A stretch of DNA of 64,000 nucleotides from Salvia splendens (taxonomy: Eukaryota; Streptophyta; Magnoliopsida; Lamiales; Lamiaceae): positions 36,904,076 through 36,968,075 of the forward strand of contig NC_056036.1 in the NCBI RefSeq assembly GCF_004379255.2. Reading direction: 5' to 3'. A program made the position numbers and the translations under genes. Below the pieces are notes generated by a model that made no database searches, had not been told where the DNA came from, and saw nothing but the letters and a program-made list of their open reading frames with translations. This document shows, in pieces, positions 34,329 through 45,973 of this stretch (within the stretch, counting starts at the first letter, position 1; the number at the start of each line of letters is the position of its first letter).

Positions 34329-36739
34329 TCAGAGGGTTATCTTGCTGCCTCAATCTGTCATTGAACATTTTATGAGGCACTTGAGTCCAGAAATTTGTGG
34401 GCCAACTATAGGTAATTGCTTCTATTGTCTCTAGTTTCATTTCTCTTTTTTTTGTTTTCATCCTAGTCTGTATTTGATGCTTTGTCATTCTTACTTATTC
34501 ATTGTTTAAACCAGAGTAAGTCTAATAGCCAAACATCTTTTTTGCAGGTAAGTCAAAAAGAAAGTAATGTAACTAATATATTCCCCTCGCGTGCAAGAAG
34601 TAATGCATATAAACGTGACTAAAGTATTCTATCACCAGCATACAGGTAATTTTTTAAAAGGGATAGGATTAGAAGAAAGTGCAACAAATTTTACATCATC
34701 AAACCATCTAGGGGTTTTGGTTTTCCAGTGTATTTTGTGTGTGTAATCTCTTTGATTATTTACTCATATTTTTCACTTTTATGGAAATAACCAGCACATC
34801 TAAAGTATGACAAGGGATATATTTATAGTTTATACTCTAGAAACAGTAGTAAGAAAGCTGTGTATCCTTTATATTATCTTGGGAATTTAATTGTCATGAA
34901 AATATGACTCATATTTAGAGATGAAATTATTTTGTTCAGTAGGCCTTTCCTTGGGGGTTATGAGGGAGTTTAATAGTGGTACGTATGTAGGTTCAAAGTT
35001 TTGTAGTTTACTTTATTCGTCATTGATACTGATGGTAATTGGATTTTGGTTGCTGAATGCCGGTTTTGTGTTTACACCTTTCAATGAATGTGAAGTTCAC
35101 TAACCATTAAAACAAAATAATTTGTTAACAGGCCATTTATTGTTTCAGTTTTTGGTAGTTCAGTGAAGTTTTGATTCATGTGGTTTTGTATTCCTTCCTT
35201 TTTTTCTGCAGTTGACATGATTTGTAGAATTGATGCTGTTATCTGGGTTCCGTTCATTTAGGCAGCTTCTGTTCTCCATCGCAGGTGAGAAGTGTTTTGA
35301 GGTTCTCTTCAGTTTTTGCTCAGTTTTTATTCTGCCTGCAAGTTTTTTCATAATCCCAATCTTCCTGTTTTAGTCATTGTACTTGGAAAACAAATGCTGC
35401 ATGCCTCTAATTCTGTCGTGTTTTCGGTATCCAGATTTTGGTGTTTGGCCATTGCATCTGCACCTGATGAGATTCTATGGTTGTAGCCGGGCAACTATTG
35501 TCTAGTTTCTTGAGGCTACAGGTGTGTGATACTTACTCAAATTCTTCCTCTTTTGTTATTGTCTCCATCTTAACCTACCTTGTGCAGTTCCTTTTACAAT
35601 ATAGTGCATGGCTAGATCCCTTTCTCGATGCCTAAAATCTGGAAACTAGCTTGTTTTATTTTTCCTTATTCATGTATACAATTAGATTTTGCAAGTTGTT
35701 CAGTTTTTCATTACTAATTTCTGCAGGACTTTTTAATTCTGTGTTAATGTCATGAAGATTTAACATGTTGCAACTGAAACTGCATGTCATATGACTAGTG
35801 TCCGGCATTTTGACTGTGTGGGATCGCCTATTAGACAACGTCTTTTTAGCAAGGCGATTAGAGTCATATAGAAAATAAGTTTACATGTTTATGACTTCTT
35901 TCCTTTTAATTTTGATGGTCTCCTTAAAATTACTGTGTCTACTAGTAGTACTAAAATAAGAATGCCATGTTTTCAACAACCTGGCACTCTCCCTACATCA
36001 TACAGTTCGGGTTTTGTAATAAAAAAACTTTGAAAGTTCATAGTATCATCATAACTGAAAAAGTTGTCATAGAATGAGGAAATATTAAAGCTTGTTTTTA
36101 CAGCAAATTTACTGTATTTCTGCTATTTCCGACAGTAGCTTCTGTGGTTGTATTTATGAAGTCTGGAAGTTTAATTTGCAGTTTATATATGCATTCAGTT
36201 TAGGGTTATTCTTAAATGACAATTTGAACTTTTGAGTCCATGATGACTTTTTAGCTTCAACTTAAATAAATTGGTCAGAATTACCATCAACTTTGGGCAA
36301 AATCTAGTATTACTTGGGAACTTTAAACTTATTAGTGTTTAAATTCAGCAACTTAACAAGTTGTGCGAATTTCCCACGAGTCTTTCCGGTCATAGTATAA
36401 ATCGATGAGGCATATTTAATCCTAGGTGAATTTATGTGGCAATAAGAGGTGGCATAAGTTAGCAATGTGGATAAAAACTACTCTGTATGGAGTACAAATA
36501 TTTTTATTTTACAAAATAATCAAAAAAAAAATTTTGATGCAGAGATCTTCATCCTGGAAAAACTCATGGAAAATTCACACAATCTGTTAAGTTCTTGATT
36601 TGAAGACCAAGTTTAGTGTTTGCGGAAATAAGAGTATTTGTAGTAATATTATTTAAGTTTAGGTTAAAAGGCCACCATATGGTCGAAATTCGATCTCTAA
36701 TTTATGCAGTCCTTTAATTTAATGGGAAACATGCCTGAT
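34329..36739. other. 3' flank of the PPR gene, AT-rich
   Basis: Holds the PPR 3' UTR, possibly with introns (several gcag/ggta-like borders between 34400 and 35530), then intergenic DNA. No protein-coding gene, RNA gene or clear transposon recognised. Confidence 0.4.
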
Positions 36740-36804
36740 ATTTTATTTTATTTTATTTTATTTTATTTTATTTTATTTTATTTTATTTTATTTTATTTTA
36801 TTTT
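36740..36804. repeat. (TTTTA)13 pentanucleotide microsatellite
   Basis: Near-perfect TTTTA units directly before the poly(G) tract. Confidence 0.97.
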
Positions 36805-36829
36805 GTTTCTAATGTTTGTGGTGTTGCCG

Positions 36830-36830
<1 letters not shown>

Positions 36831-36863
<33 letters not shown>
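36831..36863 (+). repeat. Poly(G) run of 33 bases
   Basis: An uninterrupted run of 33 G, preceded by TTGCCGC and followed by TTGTTGG. Exceptional in AT-rich plant DNA and able to form G-quadruplexes; it may also be a sequencing or assembly artefact. Confidence 0.95.
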
Positions 36864-36865
<2 letters not shown>

Positions 36866-38883
36866 GTTGGGTTTTAAAGACTAGTTACTGTATGAAGACA
36901 GTTTTGTAGTATTATACTATCATTATTGATCTATCAGGAGTGTTTCGAATGCCAATTTAATTTATTACTGACTTTACACGTATTTAGACGTTTAGTCAAC
37001 ACGTTATTTTTATTTATTTTTTGTAAATGTTGTGTTGCTTGTTTGGTTCTAATGTAATGCATGATATGCAATTTAATTAGTAAAATGATTTATCTCCCAT
37101 CAAGAAATTAACGGATAATAAACAGAGAACTATTCTTGATTTTATTTTGACACAAAAAATGTGCATAGTTGGATTTGCTATTGATTGAACTTTTTCAGGT
37201 TTAATATTATTCGTTCCAACTCTAAATGAAAATGTAACAGATATAAAATTGTTTGTAGGGGAGTATTATATTGCTAACTCTATACTTAATTGCTAACTAC
37301 AATTAAATAATAGCTATTAGATATTCAAATCAAGAGCTTAGATCAACAGCCACGCACGGAATGTAAATATGATCAACAAAAAATGTCAATAAGGGTATTA
37401 AGGTCAATTTACAACAAATTAGTTATAACTAACTTTTGAAAAATATCACATAACTTTAAAACGTATATAACTTTCTCGATTTAAATTAATTTTTCGCACA
37501 ACATATATCAAATTAAAGATAATTTCTTAAGGATTCTAACGAAATTTCACTTGCATATGTTCTGATGTCAAAATTTGAAAAAAATTTCAAAAAATTTCAT
37601 AAATTTCGTTAACAGCTTTATATCAATATACGACATATAATATGTCAATACAATGCTCGTACAATGTTAATATAAAATTGTATTGACATTGTCATGTCTT
37701 TGTATTGATGTATTTCATACACTGTATTGATATTGTGTTTCTAAACCCTAAATTTGATAGTTGCTAGTATTATTTTTTTAATACTAAAAAATAAAACATG
37801 AAATCATACATGATAAATTGTAGACCATAAGATTTTTAGAATCCTATGATCTAAAATTAGTTGTAATTAACAATTAAATGATGAGTTAGTAATGAATCAT
37901 TGTTTATATATATTGTTTTGACAAAAAAAATACACCTTATTTTCACACTTCATTTGAATCTGCGTCGTATATTAAGAAATACCATAGGGACTCACTTTTA
38001 AGATATTGCTAGTGTCATTGTGAATAAGCCAAAATGAGTACGGTATTACTCACTTTATTCCATAAAAATAATCACCTTTACTTTTGGCAAATTTTATAAT
38101 TCCACTAACAAAAATCCAATCCTTTATTCTTTATTCTTTCTATCTCTTTTACTCTTACACAATTTTAAATTAAATGCTATATTATTCCCAAAATCTCTAT
38201 TTTCGGGTGATGAATATAGAGTATATTTTTTTCCTATAAAAATGATTTATTTTTTCTTTTTAGCTTATCTCTTAACAAAGATATTCATTTTCAAAAGTAA
38301 ATATTTTTTTCTGTTTTATTCATTTTCCTATTTTATTTACTTTTCACTTGACATATAAAAAAACTCGCACAAAATAATGTGTCGTCAACCGTCAAGAAAA
38401 TGGATCATGATCCATTTGGAATAATAAATATTTTTAAAATAACAAACCGATGAAACATATTATTCCTTTGAATTGAAGTATTCATATCGACTTTCCCCCA
38501 CGGAACACCACTTTATTTTTAACTTGTACTACTATGTTTATTTTATTATTTATGTAAATTATACTTTTATTTAATAGGGTTATTTAATGAAACATACTTC
38601 TCCCACAAGGACACAAAATAATTCCTAAATTCATAAGGCGGTGATATTACGTCAAACTAAATTACCATCTCACCCTCGCCAAAACTATGTCCGAAGCGGT
38701 TCACCTCGAGGGCAATGCAGTCAATTAGCACATAAAAACTCCTGGTACATTCAGCATCCACGCATTGCCTATATGAAGACGAAAACATATGCAACGCAAC
38801 AAAACCTCCCAAAAAAAAAAAAACAAAAACAAAAATTGAAAGAAAAAAGAAAACAAAATCTACTTCGTTAAGAATCAACAGAG
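36864..38883. other. AT-rich intergenic DNA with MITE-like stretches
   Basis: About 37271-37905 looks like a MITE of the GCTAACT-bordered family (ttgctaactctatactt ... gatgagttagtaatg), sharing phrases with 41470-41960 (taaagttaggtaaaattt- and cttcataaaattac-like). 38050-38200 resembles one end of a Stowaway-like element (ttactcactttattccat). The last 250 bases are the leader/promoter side of the small gene at 38884, including an A-rich leader. No other gene. Confidence 0.4.
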
Positions 38884-39219
38884 ATGGAATCCTACTGCAG
38901 CCTCACCAAGCTAGAAATCGACGCGGTTTTGCAGCTGATTCATCTCAGCGGCGGCTCCGACGACGATCTCCGCATCTCCTGGCCGGATTCCGCCGTCGAT
39001 AGATACAGCGATGGGCAAATCAGCGCGGCGGATGCGTCGTCGATGTCGAGCGGCAGCAACAGCTTCATAAATCAGATAAAATTAGTGTTTGATGATGAAC
39101 CACTGCCTCGAATCAATCATAGGTTTGGATCGCTCGTTGATATCTATGGTAAGACTTCCGCCGCGCCTTTGAATTCGATCAATAATCGCTCGAAGTCAAA
39201 GAAGAGGGCCAGGTTTTGA
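38884..39219 (+). CDS. Uncharacterised small plant protein, paralogue of the split gene at 44333-46537
   Basis: 111 residues, single exon. I do not recognise a named family. It has an N-terminal helix-like block LTKLEIDAVLQLIHLSGGSDDDL, a Ser/Asp-rich middle, the conserved-looking FGSLVDIYGKTS and a basic, nuclear-localisation-like C-terminus (SKSKKRARF). The split protein near 44.5 kb shows the same order: EMDAALQLIQLSGDS, FRLIDEIYSITSPA and a basic tail. The shared ends and divergent middle argue that both are real genes of one small family. Nothing in the sequence indicates a catalytic function; a nuclear adaptor or regulator is only a guess. ATG context aGAGATGG is good. Confidence 0.72.
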   Translation: MESYCSLTKLEIDAVLQLIHLSGGSDDDLRISWPDSAVDRYSDGQISAADASSMSSGSNSFINQIKLVFDDEPLPRINHRFGSLVDIYGKTSAAPLNSINNRSKSKKRARF

Positions 39220-39990
39220 AATTATATGACATTTTTCTTCCCCTTTTTTTATTCTGGAGATTTCTCAATCAATTTCACTGTATAGATTTACTTTGGCGCT
39301 TGTATAAATTGCTTTTTGTGATACACCTTTTTTATTTCCTGACTTTGAAATACTCCTACATTAAGTAGGGTTTGATAGTACTAACTAAAGTGTGTGTGTG
39401 TGTGTGTGTTGCTGGTAAATTTGGGAATAATTTTGACAAGCTAGATTTCTGATGTTTTATTGGTATATATGTTGTGAATAATATGTATGTAGAGGCTCAA
39501 ATTAAGCTAACAATTCTTGAATACATCATATCATATAAATGTGGTGTATGTATCGGTTGTATAAAAACAATCATGCAGGCACGTACGAATGATTCTTATT
39601 TGCATAAGTAGTACTCCTACTATAATTTTCCTTTGATTTGTATGAGAGGGTGTTATACTACTGCTATTAGTTAGAAATTTTGAAATTCTGTCATTTATCA
39701 TTCAAATTTTGGAAACGCAAGAGAAATTAAAATTTGATAATTTTCATGATTTTAGAGTCCATTGACCCTAATATTAATGTAAGGCTAATTTGATGGAGTA
39801 CCATTTTTCGCAACATCCGTGCGCGCAAGCAACTCTTAGCGTGTAGGAATTCTTCTATTGACAAAAAGAGTTTTTGAGCTGTATTGTTAATCTAAATTCT
39901 AAGGCTCCGTTTGGTACGCGGAATTGGAATTGAATTCTAATTGAGGGAATTGAATTCTAGTTGAGGGAATTGAATTCTAAACCTTGAATT

Positions 39991-40261
39991 CAGGCCCGGT
40001 CCTGAGTTTTTATTGGCCCGGGGCGGAACTAAAAGAGGGGCCCCATAATAATACTATAAACTAATAGTAACAATAACAACAGTAGTAATAAAACACTTCA
40101 ATACATCCAAGACAATATTTATAGCATACAATTTATATTATTACCTTAAAAGTTGCCCAGTAGCATGTATATACTCATGTATGTATTTGGATTTTGGAGG
40201 CCCCAACGTTTTGGGGGCCCGGGGCGGGGGCACTGCTCGACCCCCCCCAGGGCCGGGCCTG
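39991..40261. mobile_element. Non-autonomous hAT element with perfect target duplication
   Basis: 271 bp. Ends CAGGCCCGGTCCTG and CAGGGCCGGGCCTG are inverted repeats. The 8-bp flanks CTTGAATT (39983-39990 and 40262-40269) are identical. Interior AT-rich with GC-rich subterminal blocks (ggcccggggcgg). Confidence 0.9.
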
Positions 40262-40337
40262 CTTGAATTATAATTCAATTCTAAATCTTATGTTTGGTAA
40301 AGTGAGGTAATTGATATGAAATTGAATTTGAATAATT

Positions 40338-40600
40338 TGTGCACACACACTGTACACACACTATACACAAAATACGCACACACATTTCACACACCTCACA
40401 CGCACTACACACACCTCACACGCACTGCACGCACTACACACACTACACACACTACACACATTTAAAAACTTCACACACTTCACACACTTCACACACTACA
40501 CACATTTCACACTACACACATTTCACACACTTCGCACACTACACAAATTTCACACATTTCACAGACTTCACACTTTATACACATTTTACACATTTCAAGC
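40338..40600. repeat. Degenerate CA-rich minisatellite (CACACACTTCACACACT-type)
   Basis: Irregular repetition of ACACAC, TTCACAC and TACACAC over about 260 bases. The His/Thr-rich frame across it is a repeat artefact. Confidence 0.9.
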
Positions 40601-40680
40601 ATCCGATTTTTGGGAAAAAATTTCAGTTTTAGAATTATTATTCAATTCCAATTCTATACATTTTTGTGATACCAAACAAT

Positions 40681-40729
40681 GGAATTGGAATTGGAATTGG
40701 AATTGGAATTGGAATTGGAATTGGAATTG
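40681..40729. repeat. (GGAATT)8 hexanucleotide array
   Basis: Eight near-perfect GGAATT units, arising from the same motif that forms the ends of the surrounding element. Confidence 0.95.
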
Positions 40730-40971
40730 GAGGAGGCTCCAATTCCAATTCGATAGCTCCAATTCCGTGTTCCCAAACACACCCTAAAGTAATTTTGCTT
40801 TTTTTTGGGAACGGGTATTACATCTATGATGTAGTGCTATTTATATTTCATCCAAGATATTAGATAGTACTATCAATTCACCATGAGATCTGTATATGTT
40901 TACATGACTGCATTTCACCCTTAATTAATAGCTCTTGGGATAAAACTCCATTGATCAATGATTATTATCCT

Positions 40972-41106
40972 AAGAGAAAGCGTGACCTAGTAATACCAAA
41001 CCTAGCTAGATAATCTTCATTAAGGAAAATCATTTAGCATAAGAGAAAGAGTGACCTAGTAATACCAAACCTAGATAGATAATCTTACTTAACAAGGAAA
41101 ATAGTT
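40972..41106. repeat. Tandem duplication, unit about 68 bp
   Basis: Two adjacent copies containing gtgacctagtaataccaaacc and tagataatctt, differing at a few positions. Confidence 0.85.
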
Positions 41107-41137
41107 TATAAGGTATTAAGTCTTGAATATATATACT

Positions 41138-41346
41138 CCCTCTCCCTCCGTCCCAACTAAGTTAAGTTATTTTCCTTTTTTAACAAAAAGCGAAACATCT
41201 AATTTCTCAATTATTCTATTCCGTCACCTACTTTACTCTCTCTTATCTCTTTTACTTTATTCATTTCTTCTGTCCATTCAACACAATTTCTTAATATTCT
41301 TGCCTAAAAATTTTGCCTCAACTTAATTAGTTGGGATAGCGGGGTA
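41138..41346. mobile_element. Stowaway-like MITE
   Basis: Left end CTCCCTCCGTCCCAACTAAG, right end AATTAGTTGGGATAGCGGGG; inverted through CAACTAAG/TTAGTTGGGA, lying between TATA-rich flanks. Interior has the pyrimidine-rich tctcttatctcttttactttattcatt typical of the family. Confidence 0.7.
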
Positions 41347-44332
41347 TATATGGTTATGATGATCTAATTTATTCCGTGTTCATTCTATACATACAAACAA
41401 ACATCCAGGGGTAAAATTGTCCAACTGATAATTGTAAATATACATATACAATTTGAAAATATACTTCATATTTTTTCGTCATTATTACACTTGGGTCATT
41501 ATAACACTACAACAAACTTCATTATATGTAAATTGATGGAATACGACCGTTATCAATTTTATCATTGCAATTTTGAAAACACACCTAAATATACATTTTC
41601 TCGGCATTATATGTATTGGACATGAGTCATTTTATATATTGACATGGTTGGGATCATAACATTGCAACGAAGAGCATTATACTGCAGGTCGGCATAGATA
41701 AATTGATAAATCATATTTTTTGTGCAAATTTTTTCGTATGAACGTATGCAATTGAGATTTTGTTAGAATCTTCATAAAATTACATTTAATTCGATATATG
41801 GCATTTGAAAAAAAAAATAATTTAAATCGATAAAGTTAGGTAAAATTTATGTATTTTGAGATATTTAAGGATCATATGACATTAAAGATTTGAGATCTAC
41901 AACGTTATATTTATAACAATGTATTGGGTTCATGTGGTGTAATCCATTGCTAACTTTTCTTGACTTGCTAACTCATCAATGCAGTATATTAAAAATGTCA
42001 ACACGACAACATTAATATGTCAACACAAATTTAAATGACATACTTATGTTTTTGTGTTGAGATTTAAATATTGACGTCAACCCAAAGACATAAGTATGTT
42101 AACTTAATTTGTGTTGACCACCCTAATCGAAGATCTTTAATTTAATTGAGTATTAGTTTGATACTTCATTTTTTTCTAAAAATAGAACTCTTTTCTTCTA
42201 GGTTTGTTTCCTAAAAATAGAAACTTTTCATTTTAAAAAATTGACCTAACAATCCACTAACACCAATTCGATTACTTTTTTTTCCTCTCTCTTACTTTAT
42301 TTATTTTTTCTCTTCATCTCTCTTACTTTACCAATTTTACATTAAAACTCATCATTTTTCAAAGTTTCTATTTTTAAGATTTGGTTATATTTTGTTCACA
42401 CCAAACTTTCACGGACACCGCCAAAAACTCATCCACCCCCATACGAACAAATCTAACACCCTACCCCCATTCTTGAATCTTATTATTCCATCCCTTCCAT
42501 TTTTAGTTTTGGATCTACTACCACTGTGTACATACAAGATACTAGTGTCTCATTTCGTAAATTTTGAGAATTTTTTCAAAAAAATCCAAATTTTTTATTC
42601 AAAAATCCCCAAGATGTTTTTCATAAAATTCATCAATATTTATTTCCATTTAAAAACTATTCTAACTTTTAGTGTCTTCCATTAAATATCCTATTATAAA
42701 AAATTAGGTGATAGAAAGATTGATTCATTTTTTCAAAGTAGTACTATGACTTACCATATGAAAACATATTATATGTGGATTTACAAACCATCAATCTTCT
42801 TGTTGTCACAATTTTTGTTGTTATGTAAGGAGGAATTGTTATTCGTTTTTTTGCCATACACGGCGTAGTTACATATAGTGAGTCAGTCTCTAATTAACTA
42901 AATCAATCAGATTTCTGTCACGAAATTTGATATTCCAAAATATTTTATAAAAACAATTGAAAATTTAAATAAAAAAATACTCCTACAAGAAGTTTGATAT
43001 TTCAAAATAAAAGTTCTAGGGGATTGTCTGAATAAGCTAAAATTTGAAGATAAAAAAATTAAAACAATCTTATAAATGGCTGTTTTAATTTTTATAGAAC
43101 TCACCAATTAGAGTATTTGAGTACATATAGTATTCACTTTGTCCTATTAAAATATACCTCAAGGTCCGAGCATACAAAAAAACAAGTGTATTAGTATACT
43201 AATAAAATACAAAAGAGAAGATAATTATGAAATAAGAACGTATTAATTTGTCGTAAAAAGTAGAAAATAAAATATGTAAGCAAAACAAAATAAATAAAGC
43301 CACAATCACATGGAGTATGATATAAAAATAATGAGTACATTGAATTCTAATTTAAAAACAATAAAATGACCTATTGAAATTGGACGGAGAAAATGCTAGA
43401 TGTCGACCATTAATTATGATTTTTACAATCTATATTGACCATTAATTACGATTTTTACAATCTAAACATAAATCACCTTAATTTATCTTTTAAAAAAATT
43501 TATACATGTGCATACTTTATGAATTTACTCATACTTTTGTGATTGATAACAAGCACTTTTGTAGTTTTGTGTTGAGAACAAAGGACATAGTCAAATTTTA
43601 ATAATACCTTGATATGTTCATATCTTTTTCTCGAAAACAACTCATTGGTTTGGTGATAGAGAGCGTCCCTCTCCTAGCTATGGGATATTGTACGTATATT
43701 GTTTTGGTGGACATTTTATTGTCTTTATTTTTTATGATACTGTAGTCATTTTTTATGTAACACAAATTGTTTGGCGCACAAATTGAATTAGCATTTTTCA
43801 AGATGTTATTTGACGTACAATGAGCAATTGAACATCCCTAAGATAGAAAATCTGAATTAAGTAAAACATTAATACTAGTATAAAAGTTTAATCACCAGAT
43901 GCTTGCATGTTTTTATTATTGGAAGAGTTTAACCACAAAAACATGCTAATAAAAATATTAAAATGAAGCATTCAATCAAGAGAAAGAGAAAATGTAATTT
44001 CATTAAGCAACAAATTCAGCCTCCCAAAACAGAAGTATCGATACAATTTAAACGTATATACATACATACCAACTCATGCTTTTAAGCATATTTACAATCT
44101 ACGGACATAACTACAATTCATGAAGCAAACTCTCATACAACTATAGAATGTTCTCAACTTTCGTTTTATCCTAACAAATCCTCAACTTTACCAAAAATTT
44201 GATTACATCTCGCTTGAGATAATGTAGACCAGCCATGAGTTAATTCGCCAGATTACTAATCGGATTATAATTTAATTCTGCAGTTTTTATCCTACAAATC
44301 CTCAACTTTACCAAAAATTGAAACAGTGAGTT
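41347..44332. other. AT-rich intergenic DNA with degraded MITEs
   Basis: No gene seen. Possible MITE remnants: about 41470-42130 (GCTAACT borders; gtcaacac and gtgttgac palindromic arms at 41995-42120) and about 43135-43395 (gtcctattaaaat ... gaaattggacgga, Stowaway-like). 44000-44332 is the 3' side of the small minus-strand gene. Confidence 0.4.
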
Positions 44333-44590
44333 TCATCGTTTGGAAAATTTCTTACCGCGCTTGCGGCTGAGAGTGACAGCTGGGCTGGTAATACTGTATA
44401 TCTCATCGATCAATCGAAACCGCTTTCTCTTCCACGGGAGAGCGTCGAGATCTCCGACTTTCGCATACGACGACGATAATTCGTTTGAATCGCCGACGCT
44501 TTGCTCGGGGCTTTGCTCCGCCGTCCTGGCGCCGGAGTCGCCGCTGAGTTGGATGAGCTGGAGGGCGGCGTCCATCTCCGGCTCGGTCAT

Positions 44591-45041
44591 TGTTGGGCTT
44601 TGGTGTGGCTGGACCAACCATCGGCCCAAGTCATTATTGAGGGCCGAGCTCGATTAAGCTCGGCTAACACCGAACTCGATTAAGCTCGGCTAACACCGAA
44701 CTCGATTAAGCTTCTCCAACACCGAGCTCGATTAAGCTCGGCTAACAACCGTTGTATTTGAACAGCTCGTTCAGTTACAACAATAAGTTTCTTCAGTTTT
44801 CAGTTTCACATCTTGTTTTTCCTCCATATTCGTGTGATTCAAGAAACTAGATAGAGAAGTGAATACACTTTGTGATTCTTGAGCTAGCTAGGTGAGTGAT
44901 CCACAATCGAGTTGTATTCTCCGATTGAGTAGCGAGCTAAGTGATAGTGTGTTGTAATCACCTTCGTTTGTTTTGTATTCGTAATAATATCGTCTCACAT
45001 TTGTTCGTGAATCTCGCGTCGATTCTGTTTTTGACTCTTCA
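44591..45041 (+). repeat. 5' LTR of the Copia element
   Basis: 451 bp. Contains four 26-bp tandem units (44644-44747) with the palindrome CCGAGCTCGATTAAGCTCGG or close variants. Confidence 0.93.
44644..44747 (+). repeat. Four 26-bp palindromic units in the LTR
   Basis: Units start at 44644, 44670, 44696 and 44722; each reads CCGA(G/A)CTCGATTAAGCT..., with a 7-bp stem in the first and last. The same array is at 46090-46193 in the other LTR. Position in U3 suggests enhancer or protein-binding sites; that is inference. Confidence 0.85.
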
Positions 45042-45044
45042 AAT

Positions 45045-45095
45045 TGGCGCCGTTGCCGGGGATCGAACCCGGGTCACCCGCGTGACAGGCGGGAA
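45045..45095 (+). other. 51-nt antisense copy of the 3' part of tRNA-Asp(GUC), incorporating the primer-binding site
   Basis: Starts TGGCGCCGTTGCCGGGGA (antisense of the CCA tail and acceptor/T arm, a normal 18-nt primer site for tRNA-Asp). It then continues for 33 more bases matching, as far as I remember plant tRNA-Asp, the rest of the T arm, variable loop and the whole anticodon arm including the anticodon (GAC antisense within CGTGACAGG), ending near position 26. CCA is not encoded in plant nuclear tRNA genes, so the copy came from a mature tRNA, not from a tRNA gene. It cannot be a tRNA gene itself: the 5' half is missing and the orientation is antisense. Confidence 0.85.
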
Positions 45096-45097
45096 AT

Positions 45098-45973
45098 GCA
45101 AAGAGAATTCTTGGCATGGATATCATAAGAGAGAGAGCTGCTAGGAAGTTATGGTTGATGCAGCATAGCTACATCAAGAAGATGTTAATCAAATTTCAGA
45201 TGATTGACTCTAGAAAGGTATCAACTCCAACAAGTCCACACTTCAAGCTCTCTGTCAGTCAGAAACCAGCTAATGATCAGGAAAGGAAGTTGATGTCTAA
45301 GGTGCCTTATGCAAGTATTGTTGGGAGTATTATGTACATGATGTTGTGTACTCGGCCTGATCTGTCACACGCCATAAGCCTGACCAGCAGATACATGGCA
45401 GACCCGGGTAGCACACATTGGCAAGCCTTGAAGTGGATAATGAAGTATTTGGTGGGCACGCAAGATTTGGGATTGTTGTTCTGCACAGCAGACGGTGAGG
45501 ATGAGCTCATAGGCTACTGTGATGCAGACTATGCTGCAAATATTGATAGCAGAAAATCCCAATCTGCCTATATCTTCAAGCTTTTTGGTACAGCAATCAG
45601 TTGGAAGTCTAATCTCCAATCTGTGGTTGCGCTCTCTACAACGGAGGCAGAGTATATATCCTTAGCAGAAGCGGTTAAAGAAGCTAAATGGCTAAAGGGA
45701 ATATTGGGGGATTTTGGTGTGGTGCAAGAGGCTGTAACTATCTTGTGTGACAGCAACAGCGCCATTAGCTTGGCCAAGCACCAGACTTTCCATGAGAGAA
45801 GTAAGCACATCGACATCAAACTTCATTTTGTAAGAGATGAGATAAGCAAAGGCGTGGTGGCAGTCAAGAAGGTCCACACCTCTGAAAATGCAGCTGACAT
45901 GATGACTAAACCCCTACCAAGTGCTAAGTTCGAGCATTGTTTAGACTTGGTTAACTTGACTGCAAGAAGATAA
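45098..45973 (+). CDS. Copia RT C-terminal part plus RNase H (fragment of pol)
   Basis: Open frame of about 290 codons beginning [20 protein letters not shown], a well-known point in the last third of Copia RT, and running through [56 protein letters not shown] and the RNase H end [13 protein letters not shown], closing [13 protein letters not shown]. The catalytic YVDD of RT lies upstream and is missing. The first ATG is at 45116. No lesions, so the frame could be translated, but its product has no polymerase centre. The left border coincides with the end of the tRNA-derived segment. Confidence 0.92.
   Translation, partial: AKRILGMDIIRERAARKLWLMQHSYIKKMLIKFQMIDSRKVSTPTSPHFKLSVSQKPANDQERKLMSKVPYASIVGSIMYMMLCTRPDLSHAISLTSRYMADPGSTHWQALKWIMKYLVGTQDLGLLFCTADGEDELIGYCDADYAANIDSRKSQSAYIFKLFGTAISWKSNLQSVVALSTTEAEYISLAEAVKEAKWLKGILGDFGVVQEAVTILCDSNSAISLAKHQTFHERSKHIDIKLHFVRDEISKGVVAVKKVHTSENAADMMTKPLPSAKFEHCLDLVNLTARR

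Larger units (their letters stand above)
39901..40786. mobile_element. hAT-like element with GGAATT-rich ends, containing a nested element
   Basis: Left end ggctccgtttggtacgcggaattgg, right end ccaattccgtgttcccaaacacaccct: approximate inverted repeats (CCGTTTGGTAC / GTTCCCAAAC). Both sides are built of GAATTC/GGAATT variants. Between them lie the nested hAT element (39991-40261), a CACA-rich tract and a (GGAATT)8 array. No coding sequence; target duplication unclear. Confidence 0.55.

Noticed and set aside
40339..40632. His/Thr-rich 97-codon frame
   Set aside because: Arises from the CACA minisatellite.
43650..43700. tRNA-like motif (gtttggtgatagagagcgtccctctcc)
   Set aside because: No B box follows at the right distance and no fold is possible; too weak to call a SINE.
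45045..45095. A tRNA gene on the minus strand
   Set aside because: Only the 3' part of tRNA-Asp is present, the CCA is included in the DNA copy, and the 5' half with the A box is absent; it is a retrotransposon leader segment.
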